A stretch of 64,000 bases of DNA, taken from the NCBI RefSeq assembly GCF_020080835.1, contig NC_058163.1:15945095-16009094 (forward strand). The letters are read 5' to 3'. The DNA is from Cotesia glomerata. Its lineage: Eukaryota > Arthropoda > Insecta > Hymenoptera > Braconidae. The translations under genes and the position numbers were made by a program. Below the pieces are notes generated by a model. It was not told the origin of the DNA. It ran no database searches and worked only from the letters and a program-made list of their open reading frames with translations. This document shows, one piece after another, positions 22,379 to 31,662 of this stretch; the stretch's first letter is position 1, and the number at the start of each line of letters is the position of its first letter.

Positions 22379-22932
22379 TAATAGGATAAAATTGTTAATT
22401 TTTTGGTTTATTACGAAAAAATTTCTGAAAAGCATCATATTTAGTAGATTGAATGAAAAAAATTCATTTGTCAACATTTACCAGAAGTCAAATCACACTG
22501 AAACCAACAATTTTGGTGTAATTTATAAAATTCGATCGAATTTTTGAAAAATTGAACTTAGATCTTGAATAACTTTTGAACGCGTGGACAAATTAAAAAA
22601 TTTTATCAGATCTTTTTTGTAGATCGTTCAAGTCTCTAAAAAGATAAGAACAGCGAATTATAAGTCAATCAGTCGTTTAAACGGTACAAAAATCAGAAGA
22701 AGCCAAAAAAATTTTTCCCATGTTATTCTTATGGGAATTAAAAAAATGCGATGAGGACAATCTTAATATTATTATTAAGGGCTCATCTTTCTACAGAAAT
22801 TTTTTTACACCTAAATGAAACTTTTGAGCCTGTTTGGAAAAAAAAAATATATTTTTTTTTTCATCGATTACCCTAATAAAGATATATAGGTCCCGATAAA
22901 AGTACTGACAACTTTTTTTTTGTCTGCCGGTG
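22379..22932 (-). repeat. right terminal repeat of the 10121-22932 element (repeat C)
   Basis: Inverted match to 10121-10178 plus 15083-15611, uninterrupted here, which shows what the left terminal repeat looked like before the composite entered. Confidence 0.85.
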
Positions 22933-23125
22933 TTGTTGTAATCGATTTATTAGAATTTGATCCCACTAATTTTTTAGAGCTTCAAACAAAGCGTTTTTAT
23001 TTAAATAATTTTAAGTTTTTACTCTACATTTTAATTCTTTCTAGAGATTTTCTATAGGATTCAAGTCGGGACTTTGACTTGGCCACTTAATAACTTTTAC
23101 TTTTTCACGATTCAATAAGTAGATT
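22933..23125 (-). pseudogene. Tc1-like transposase, catalytic-Glu region (right half of a split copy)
   Basis: The minus strand reads KVIKWPSQSPDLNPIENL, the conserved motif with the last catalytic Glu of Tc1 transposases. A TAG follows where Trp is usual, then KELKCRV and WDQILINRLQQ. It continues directly into the C-terminal part at 10120-10052 once the 12.8-kb insertion is removed. Confidence 0.8.
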
Positions 23126-23161
23126 GTCTATATTATACTGAATCAAAATAACTTTTTTTGA

Positions 23162-23334
23162 ACTTCCCGCTAAGCGAATCAATGATTTTCGGAATATCAG
23201 GAAGTTATTGGTTTTACCCTGTTTTGCAAAAATCGAGGTTTCAACAGGTCTCGACGTTTTGAAGCTCTAAGAAGCTTTCCTGACTATTTTTACGATGATG
23301 TCCGTACGTCTGTATGTATGTGTGTGTGTGTGTG
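23162..23334 (+). repeat. repeat A, left end up to its TG tract
   Basis: ACTTCCCGCTAAGCG, AAGTTATTGGTTTTACCC, TCTCGACGTTTTGAAG, GAAGCTTTCCTGACTA and (TG)n 23319-23334, where an R1-clade LINE has entered. Confidence 0.75.
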
Positions 23335-24088
23335 TTTTTTTTTCAGGGGGGGGAATCCTTTTTACGGATTCTAGGCATAGCTGTTTGGCCTGGATATGTG
23401 GCGACTCGACACAGTGTCATACTAAAACTCGACGTTAGCGCCCCTACCCACTAAACCCTTAACTCCTTTTCCTTTCTCCCTTAATCACTCATGGAAACCG
23501 CCGTCAGGCATTACTTCGTGAGGGGAGGATCTAGCTACTGCTCTTTCTTCTGGTGGCTAAGGTGTTATTCTTTCCTCCTTCTAATTGGCGTCTTTAGATG
23601 TTCCTCTTCAGGATATTCTCCAGCTCATCTCGCTGTGGATAAAAACGTGGTCACTCAAAGAAGACGTGCTCTGCATCTTCATTGACTTCTGGGCAGGACG
23701 GGCATTCTGGGGAATTATCATGCTTAAAGCGGTGGAGATACGCCCGGAAACAGCCGTGTCCTGATAACATCTGCGTAAGATAATAGTTGACCTCACCGTG
23801 ACTCCGGTTTAGCCAAACGTTGATCCTTGATATGAGACGATGCGTCCACCTACCCTTTACTGTGGCATCCCACTGTAGTTGCCATCGACTTATGCTCTTC
23901 TGCCGTTCTTCTGTTCTAAGCTCCTCAGCGCTCAGTGTGGTTGACTTCTTGCGTTGGTAAAGGATCCGTCTTTCCTCAGCTAAGACTCTGAGAGGCAAAG
24001 TTCCGGAAATGACACACACTGCTTCCATAGATATTGTGCGGAAGGCGCTCGCTACTCTTAAGGCACTCAGACGGTAGACTGGTCCGGC
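23335..24088 (-). mobile_element. R1-clade LINE copy 2, 5'-truncated
   Basis: The poly(A) end (T-run 23334-23343) abuts a TG tract. The 3' untranslated part matches copy 1. The coding part, 24058 to about 23590, carries AFRTISMEAVCVISG, GRWTHRLISRINVWL and CPSCPEVNEDAEHVFFE, the C-terminal CCHC motif. Its 5' end at 24088 adjoins another TG tract. Confidence 0.85.
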
Positions 24089-24110
24089 TGTGTGTGTGTG
24101 TGTGTGTGTG
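24089..24110. repeat. (TG)n between two LINEs
   Basis: About 22 bases of TG. It lies between the 5' end of LINE copy 2 and the poly(A) end of LINE copy 3. Confidence 0.9.
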
Positions 24111-24346
24111 TTTTTTTTTTTTTTATAGAGGAGGTAAAATACATTTACGTATGCCAGGACTAGGTGTTTGCCTGGGTATGTCGGACTCAGAAGTCAATAT
24201 TATTTTGCAACAATACTGACTAAACATCCTCCTCTCTCCTTTCCCCATAGATGTTACAGGGAAGATTGGATCGGGACCGCGTTGGCATTACTTCAATCCA
24301 GTCCATGTTGTGTCTCACGACACCTACTTTTTGTTACTACTGGTTT

Positions 24347-26087
24347 TTAATCCCTTTCTACGATTTCTTCTTTTAAAAAGCGCTGCGCATAGGCTGCGAC
24401 AGCTGACCAGTTTTCTTCTTTTTTGATCATGCAGGTTACCAAGCTCTCAGGGGAGAGCGTGGTGCCTATTGTTTCTTCGGTGCTGCTTCTGTCGTCCTTC
24501 CACCGATCACACTCGAAAAACGTGTGCTCGGCGTTGTCAATTTTGTCTGGGCAGTATTTGCACGTTGGTGTGCTGTGCAAACCCATCTTGAAAAGATAGT
24601 TATTGAACTGCCCATGTCCTGTCAATAGCTGGGTCAGGTTCCCGTGCCGAGAGAGCCAGATGTTGATGTTTGGGATCGGGCGCGCTGTCCATCTGCCCGT
24701 CTCTCCTGATGTCCATCGGTCCTGCCACTCTTGCTGCGTTTCAACCTTTATCCTTGTTTTTGCATCCTTCATGTTTTCTCCACTGCTTTTAGCGTCGGAA
24801 ACCGCTTCGGAAACCGTGCGGTAGGCACATGCAACCCTGAGGGCACCTCGCCGATGTACTGCCGCCATCTTTCGCCAGTAGGTCTTTTGCTTAAATATGT
24901 TTGCCCATATCTCCGCTCCATAAAGCGGTACTGAATGGACTGCTTCCAAAAGGACTCTTTTCTTTTTGGTTCTTGGTCCCATGGTGTTGGTCATAATTCG
25001 CGCTAGGCTAGATACCGTCTTGCTGGCTTTCTTGCATGCACCGTCGAGGTGTTCGCGGAAAGACAGCTTCTCGTCTATCATCACCCCTTGATAGCGCAGA
25101 GCCCTCGTTGACGTCAGTGTTGTTCCTCCTATTTCCACAGCGAATGGTTTTAGGAACCATTTCTGGCGTGTCAAAACGACCATCTCGGTTTTCTGTTTGG
25201 CGAGTTTTAGGTAATGTTTATCGAGCCAAGTCTCGACGGCGTCAATGGTTTCCCGAACTAGCAGTTCGGCCTCTTCGACGCTGTCTACCACTATACTGGC
25301 CGCAACGTCGTCTACAAAGCTTGTAGGCTCTACTTGCTCTGGCAACGGGATTTCAAGAAGCTCGTCGTAGTCTGCGCTTCATAGATCAGGCCCCATTATT
25401 GAGCCTTGCGGCACGCCAGCGTATTCTTGTGGGCCTCCAGTAGTTTCCGCTATTAGCTTTTTATCGTCAAGGTAGTTGTCGACTAGCGCCAGATTCTCTG
25501 GCTCCGCATCAAACTTGTGCTCCAGAACGTCTAACATGTCTCCCCAATTTGCGCTGTTAAAAGCGTTTTTGACATCTAGCGTGAAGAGAAGACATATTTA
25601 ACGAGCTTTGAGGCTACCAGACCATGCTTGTGTTGCTGTCTTTATGACTTTCTCGATCGCTCCGACTATCGAACGACCTTTTCGGAAGCCATACTGGTTG
25701 GTGGCAAAACCTCCAGCACGGTTGATGTCGTTGCGAAGTTTTCCTTGTTGAGCTTCTCGAGCAATTTTCCAGCAATGTCTAGCATACAAAGTGGTCTAAA
25801 CTACGAAGGTGTTAAGGGGGTTCCCTTACCTTCCAGACCGCGGGAAACGTGCCAGTTGCCAAGCATGCGTTGTAGGTGTTCAGGAGTATGTCTGGGTATT
25901 CCAGGGCTACAATCTTGATCACCGATACCGGGATGCCATCAGATCCAGGTGCCTTTTCTGTTTTGACTGACTTGGCCGCGTCTTTTAGTTCCTTAGTTGT
26001 GAAGGGTGTTATTTCGCTGTTTTTAGCGTAGTGTTTCTTCTCCCGCGGCGGGTGTTTGGGGAAAAGCTCTGCTACAATGCTGTCCAT
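24347..26087 (-). pseudogene. LINE copy 3: reverse transcriptase
   Basis: Segments in different frames: TEKAPGSDGIPVSVIK near 25960; NQYGFRKGRSIVGAIEKV near 25690; the catalytic FVDDVAAS box near 25310; WLDKHYLKLAKQKTEMVV; GRWTARPIPNINIWLSR; and CKYCPDKIDNAEHTFFECDRW, the C-terminal CCHC. Frames break near 25800, 25595 and 25350. The enzyme would copy LINE RNA at a nicked target in the nucleus. Confidence 0.85.
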
Positions 26088-26273
26088 TAAGGTAGGAGAC
26101 TTCGGCGCTTCTGGTGAAGCCTTTCCAGGTCGTTTGGTGACAATTTGGTAGGCTTTACTCCAGATGTCCTTGTCGAGATCATTACAGATTTCTTTTCATA
26201 ACTTCGCTTTACTTGCTTTGATGGCTCGGTTTAGCGTTTTTTTGGCCTGCTTATACTCTTTCGAATATAAGTT

Positions 26274-27224
26274 TTAGTTTGGAGAGCGTTTCGCAGCTCT
26301 CGTGGCGCGGCGACGTAGGTCATGACATCTTTTGCGAAGTTCTGCTATGTCTGTTGACCACCAGTACGCCGGCCTGTGGAAACTCTGGTCTTTCAGCCGC
26401 GGCATAGAGACGTCACATGCGGCAGCAATCTCCTTCATTGCATTGAGCACTGCCTCTTCCGTCTCCCTGCAGGTATCTGGTTTCGAATTATTCTGAAGGG
26501 TAGACGAGCTCCGTGTAAATGAGGTTCGTAGTTCGTCTGGATTAAGCTTCCTGGCGTTCCACTTTCGCTGTTGGAGGACTCGTTGTGGAGCCGAAACAGG
26601 TGCCAATCCAATGCAGAATGTCACATACTGATAATCACTACCACTGTATTTTTCGGATACCGTCCAGTGCTCAATCATGTTGGCTATCCTTGGAGTTGCC
26701 AGCGAGATGTCAAGAATGGATTCTTTGTACCCTGGTCTTCTAAAGGTTGTGGTGGTTCCAGTGTTCAGTACTATGAGGTCAAGCCTTGCTGCGAAATCTG
26801 CTACTTCGTTACTTCTGGTATCAGAGAAGTCAGCGCCCTATTCCGCCGCTTTGGCGTTGAAATCACCAGCTACGATGACTTTACTGTCAAGCTTGCTGAT
26901 GGTATCCTCTATGTCTGCCAGCTTCTGGCGGAACACATTTATCCTTTCGTTAGGTAAAAGATAGACGCTCATCAAGAAGGTCGTAGAGATCTTTATCCGC
27001 ACGAAGCCTGCTCCGCTTCCGTTGTTGTTGACGGTGATCTTCTTCGAGTTTACTATCCAGATCGCTGATGTGCCAAACTTATCAGCGAACCATGTTTTAC
27101 CTTTGATAATTAGATATTGTTCGCAGATGAAACAAACGTCCATATTCTCTTCAAAGACTCGCTGGTGAAGTAAGTTCTGCACAAATGCACATCTATTCAG
27201 GTTTCCCTGTAGTATGCGCGTCAT
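26274..27224 (-). pseudogene. LINE copy 3: apurinic-type endonuclease
   Basis: ILQGNLNRCAFVQNLL at the start, EQYLIIKGK and VIVAGDFNAKAAE give the R1-clade endonuclease. A TAG at 26838-26840 replaces Trp before GADFSDTRSNEV. The end reads GSDYQYVTF, where the usual catalytic SDH has Tyr for His. The domain sets the target site in this clade. Confidence 0.8.
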
Positions 27225-27427
27225 TTCTGCTCTCTCGTAGCTTCAGCAAGTGCGGTGCGGAATGCCTTACAAGCCCCGGAGCCAGAAATGTGACATAAGC
27301 CATCTTGAGCTTCCTTGTCCGGTATACAGAGGAAGCATTTTGGCTTCTCCGTGCAGTCTGCAGATTTGTGGTTTTCTCTGCCACATTTATAACAGCATTT
27401 CCTTCCGTCCGGTCCCGTACAGAAAAT
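27221..27427 (-). pseudogene. LINE copy 3: ORF1 zinc-knuckle end
   Basis: CYKCGRENHKSADC is a C-x2-C-x4-H-x4-C knuckle, followed by CFLC and more Cys. It overlaps the endonuclease frame by a few bases, the usual ORF1/ORF2 arrangement. Upstream ORF1 is missing. Confidence 0.75.
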
Positions 27428-27592
27428 TTTTGGAAAATAAATTATTAGCAAATCAAAAAAAATTTTTTTTTTTAATTGGCTGTCGGTGAGAAAGTGAGTT
27501 GCTACATTTTTTTAATTTTTTGCTATTTAAAAAAAAAATTTTTCAAAAATTTTTGAATTTTTTTTTCGAAAATTTTTGATTTTTAACTTCCC
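27428..27592. other. A/T-run sequence between elements
   Basis: Homopolymer A and T runs with a short unique part (GGCTGTCGGTGAGAAAGTGAG). It is possibly a repeat C-like remnant; no gene. Confidence 0.4.
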
Positions 27593-27595
27593 TCT

Positions 27596-29172
27596 GAGAA
27601 AAAGTTTTTGGTTTTATCCCGTTTTGCAAAAATCGAATTTTTGTCAGATCTCAACGTTTTAAGGTCACAGGAAGCTTCCCTGACTATTCCCGCGATGGTG
27701 TCCGTGCGGCTGTATGTGTGTATGTGTGTGTGTATGTATGTAAACCTCATACCTTTTAAACGGCTTGGCCGATCGGATCGAAATAGGTGACAGTCCAAAT
27801 AGTATCATTGCCATTAAATTTCGAAAAAATTTGAATTGATTCAGTTTCCTAGATTTTGAGATTTTCTCAAAAGTAAAATTTTCAAAAAATCGTTTTTTTG
27901 GAATAACTTTTAAACGGCTTAAACGATCTATTCCAAAAAATAATCCGCTCTTAAGCTTGAAAAATCACGTCGATAGCCACCAGTCTCGTCGAAATCGGTT
28001 GATTAGTTCAAGAGTTATCAAAAACGAAAAATTTTGAAAAAAGTGTTTTTTTCACATAACATCGACATTACTTTTTAGATCGTTTTTGATGAAATAAAAT
28101 AATTATTAGAGCTTAAGAAACCACGTCGATTGCTGACAAGAACGTAAAAATCGGTTGATTAGTTCGTGAGTTATCGTTGTCGAAAAAATTCAGAAAAAGT
28201 GAATTTTTCCAATTTCTCTAAAATTTTCGGTTTGATCAGTTTATGTTCAAAAGTATATCATGGAATTTAAAAAAACTGCGTAGAAGACTGCTAGCCGCGT
28301 GAAAATCGATTCATTCATTTAGAAATTATTGCAGTTTGAAAATTTAAAAAATACTGTTTTATGAAACTTCTATCAAACTTTTAAGCTCGGAGAGCTCAAA
28401 ATACTATTTAAATGTTATATTTTTAAGCTCGAAGAGCTCAATAACGTCATAAGTGAAATTTTAAGCGTTTAGGTACGGAATTAGTGGGAAGTTGCAGGGA
28501 TGGCCTTCAGGGTTGTTCAGTGAACAGGCCCAGCCGCGATAAAGTCGCCCCTGGGGGACTCCCAATTTCACGAGCCGCACCTGTCTACCGTTAGTTCCCG
28601 CAAAAACTAACCGCCTATGAAAGCTTAGCTTGACATCACGCTATGGCGTGATTGGCTGATTGCTCAGCAAACATGCGCAATTAGCCTTCTTCCCCAAGTC
28701 GACGAGGAAGAAGACGTATTATTATTATTATGTTTCGCTTCCACGCTTTCGCTGCATCAAGTCGCCATTAGTATTTCTTTACTTTCGCTGTTTGTTAATA
28801 AACCGCATTTCGCTTATTTAATGATTTAATTTGCATAAATTAATTGTTATTAATCCGCTTTAGTTTGTTACAGATAAATTGTGTTATTTGTGCAATTAAT
28901 TCTCCGCTTTTTCAGTGCCGGCAGTATGTTCAACCACGTGTCAACCGGCTTCGCTTTATTATTCACGCAGTGCTTTATCTATCCGCTTTTATTTAAACAA
29001 TCCGCGAACTAACATATTAAATATAACTTGTATTTAGTGTAAATAAATTTCTGGTGCATATTAATAATAATATTTCCGCGTTTTAATTGAGATATCCAGA
29101 CCAAAACCTGATCCTCCGCTTTCCCGCATTTTCAGCATTTTACAAGGGTCAACCGTTTTTCTAATTTTTTTC
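27596..29172 (+). mobile_element. repeat A copy holding a solo LTR
   Basis: Left end ACTTCCCTC, GTTTTGCAAAAATCGA, AGGAAGCTTCCCTGACTA, a TG-rich tract 27712-27742, ACTTTTAAACGGCTT modules, two GAGCTC palindromes (28381-28445), GCGGGAAGTTGCA... in diverged form, and GGCCTTCAGGG. After the LTR the end resumes as TCAACCGTTTTTCTAATTT. Confidence 0.8.
28514..29144. mobile_element. solo LTR (631 bp)
   Basis: Begins TGTTCAG and ends TTTACA (TG...CA) and is flanked by AGGGT at 28509-28513 and 29145-29149. Removing it and one AGGGT restores the repeat A end seen at 45606-45636. It has no internal coding sequence, so it is a product of LTR-LTR recombination. The superfamily is unknown, but a 5-bp duplication fits gypsy or BEL/Pao. 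Confidence 0.85.
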
Positions 29173-29594
29173 TTTAATTACGTGCGTGATTTATGTACAG
29201 TTTTAAATTTGAGATTTTTTTTTTTATATATTTTTCTTCAATTTACCAAGTCGCTAATACGGAATTAAGAAAAAAATAAAAAAAAAAATTTTTTTTCATT
29301 TTTGATAAAAATCATGACCTTTTCAGAGCGAAATTCATGTTCCTTTAATTTTTTCAAAAATTCAATTAAGTGGGAAAAAAACGGTTGGCTGGATTCAATC
29401 TAAACTTTGTAGGGTTTTTGTGGGTATATTGAACAGTAAAAGGCATACTTAACATCAGTGGTTTCCGCGATATTTTTGATTAGGCGCTTGATTTTCCAGA
29501 AAACCGCAAAAAGCCCAATTTCGGTTGCTTTTTCAAATTCATGTAATGATTGAAATGAAAAATTTTTCTCAAAAATCAATAGCCAATCCTTGTA
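29173..29594. other. no gene recognised
   Basis: AT-rich with long A and T runs at 29266-29300. No motifs or terminal repeats found. Confidence 0.4.
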
Positions 29595-29726
29595 CCCGGG
29601 TAAAAAAGATTATATATAATTATACATAATTATATATATATAAAAAATGGCCCTATATAATTATATAGAATTAGATACAATTATATAGAATTATATATAA
29701 TTATTTCTATAAGAATAAAAAAAATT

Positions 29727-29800
29727 TGGCGTGCGCGGGGATTGAACCGGGGACCTGACGCTTGAAAGATTGACGTGCTACCTGTTTACCTACGAGACTT
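29727..29800 (-). repeat. tRNA-like segment A with Pol III boxes
   Basis: The minus strand holds TAGGTAAACAGG (A box, 11 of 12 consensus positions), 32 bases, then GGTTCAATCC (B box, full match). It ends in CACGCCA and is followed by AATTTTTTTT, a Pol III terminator. The acceptor and T arms do not pair well, so it is tRNA-derived and not a functional tRNA. Confidence 0.7.
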
Positions 29801-30247
29801 ACTTGTAGATCAGAGTTTAAAATAACTACAAGTAATGCAAATTGTATACATAATCAATTTTCATAAGTTAACTTAATTAATACAGATCCTATTATTTCAT
29901 CCACAAAAAATACTATAAATTAATAGATTATTAATCATTGGAGTAGCAGACTCTGAGATATAAAAAAATGTATACAATTGTATATGATTCATATATAATT
30001 ATATATGATTTCCGTATGGTTGCACTGATAGAAGGATTTGTTTATATTTAAAGATAATGAGCTTTATCAACTGTTAATAAGTGATTTCTTAACATCATGG
30101 GATTTAATTAATATTTATTATCAGTTAATAAATTATTTACTAAATGCGATTTATTAAATGTAAATTAATATTTGTAAACTATTAATAAATACTTATTAAC
30201 TATTAATAAATGTACTTTCCTCCCAAATAAATATTTATTGAATTTTT

Positions 30248-30475
30248 AATAGTATATTACACACCTAAGGAAGTAAAGTAAGAAATATCTCAGATCACAT
30301 GTAATTGTCGGCCGACGCGAAGCCGAGGTTGGCAAATATGTGATCTGAGGCTTTCTTATTTATTTCCCGTGGAGTGTATACTATTTTTTTGCTCGACGAA
30401 GGCAGAAAGCTGCACTTTCGTTTACCGCAGCGGGCTGAAAGTTGACGCTTTCTGCCCGTCAAGCGAAAAATATTT
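30248..30475. repeat. two adjacent hairpin repeats
   Basis: 30248-30387: AATAGTATATTACAC, TCAGATCACAT and their inverse ATGTGATCTGA, GTGTATACTATT surround a CCGACGCGAAGCCGAGG loop. 30390-30475: GCTCGACGAAGGCAGAAAGC and its inverse GCTTTCTGCCCGTCAAGC with an inner ACTTTC/GAAAGT stem. They look like nested MITEs inside the AT array. Confidence 0.65.
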
Positions 30476-30746
30476 ATTAATATTTAATAAACTAAATAAT
30501 TGTCTTCAAACAAATTAAATTTCTAATAGTTAATAAATCCTTTTATCAGTTTACATATCATTATATATAATTTTATATAATCATATATAATTTCACATAA
30601 TTGTATATAATAATGTTTGTAACTTTCGTACAATTCTATAGAATTATATAATATTATAGATGATTATATCTAATTATATATAATTATTAAAAAATCCTGC
30701 ATCTAATTATATATAATAATATATAACTATATGCAATTATATATAA

Positions 30747-30790
30747 CTAGCCGTTACCCGCCCGCTTCGCGTGGCATAAAATACATGCCA
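30747..30790 (-). terminator. Helitron 3' terminus with hairpin
   Basis: GGCAT-loop-ATGCC stem followed by GCGAAGCGGGCGGGTA and terminal CTAG. The same GC-rich block and CTAG recur at 39435-39458, so it is conserved between two copies. In Helitrons this end stops rolling-circle strand transfer. Confidence 0.75.
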
Positions 30791-31662
30791 AGTGAAAGAA
30801 ATATTAAATTATGTTATCTAGCTGCCTAATTATTTATCATGAACGGATTTTACGAAATTAAGACACCCTTAACTACTTAGGGTCTTATCGATTTATATGA
30901 GTTAAAATAAGAAATAACACAGCTTTCCACATCACCATGGAGGTACTGTGTCGTACGATGCTTTCCCATTATTTTACATGGCGGGATCCCCAGTAGGCCT
31001 ACACCATGGATCGACGTGAGTGTCAATGCCATCAAGTTTAGAATTTGTTACACATATCAAATCTATATAAATATAGATTGGATATAAACAACTTAAACCT
31101 AGGCATCAATACTCTGTCGTGCTAAATAAAAAGACAGTAATTTAACTTATGTCTTTTTTATTAACTAATTCTAAATGAACATTGGTTATAAATTTAAAAC
31201 TATGAACTTTTTACCATATTGCTATCATTTTCTATTTTATCATTGTTCTTATTTTTATACTGTTATTATTTTCATAGTTTTAAAATTTTTTTGATCACTA
31301 ATTTTGTATATTAGAAACGTAAATTAAAATCCAAAAAACACATTGTTTATAGTTTTAGCTTTACAATAAACCTGAAAACTATTAAAATATATTATTTATT
31401 ATATCTATTCGTTTTCAATCTATAAATGTATCCAATCAATTAACACTAAACAAAATTGAAAGCTTGATAAACATTTCTTTTGTAACAGTAAAAAGAAATT
31501 ATTATATCGATAAAATATTTAAAATAATTGAATTAAAAACCATTCTAGCGGTAGATCCAAAAATTTTTTTAAATTTTAATATTTATTGATTGGATTACTG
31601 TTTATTTTCTGATTCTATCGATCTAATTTAAAGAAATTATTAATATAGTCAAAAATAGAAAA
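30791..31662. other. Helitron 3' non-coding region
   Basis: AT-rich sequence between the helicase stop and the 3' terminus. No further gene was found. Confidence 0.5.

Larger units (their letters stand above)
10121..22932. mobile_element. large inverted-repeat DNA element inserted in Tc1, itself heavily invaded
   Basis: The ends are inverted copies, CACCGGCACACA(A)n on the left and (T)nTGTCTGCCGGTG on the right, each followed inward by GTTGTCAGTACTTTT. The flanks are Tc1 with TTG on both sides (10118-10120, 22933-22935), a 3-bp target duplication. The terminal repeats total about 0.6 kb: left 10121-10178 plus 15083-15672, right 22932-22379 plus 16669-16604. Each is split by a later insertion. 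Without these the element would be about 2.2 kb with one spliced gene remnant (15798-16610). The CAC start and 3-bp duplication resemble CACTA/EnSpm elements, but the gene remnant gives no proof. Confidence 0.75.
24111..27427 (-). mobile_element. R1-clade LINE copy 3, 5'-truncated in ORF1
   Basis: T-run 24111-24124 is the poly(A) tail. Reading leftward on the minus strand gives an ORF1 zinc knuckle, then endonuclease, reverse transcriptase and a C-terminal zinc motif. Several stops and frameshifts make it inactive. It differs from copies 1 and 2 in sequence, so it is a separate family of the same clade, yet it too ends at a TG microsatellite. Confidence 0.85.

Noticed and set aside
22034..22547. 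Open frames over the LINE poly(A) and CATA tract
   Set aside because: Poly-Lys or Tyr-Val-Cys-Met strings from poly(A) and microsatellite sequence.
24603..25326. Plus-strand open frames opposite the LINE reverse transcriptase
   Set aside because: Antisense shadows of the LINE coding sequence; no motifs.
29727..29800. Functional tRNA gene
   Set aside because: A and B boxes and a terminator are present, but acceptor and anticodon stems do not form. The same holds for 46746-46820.
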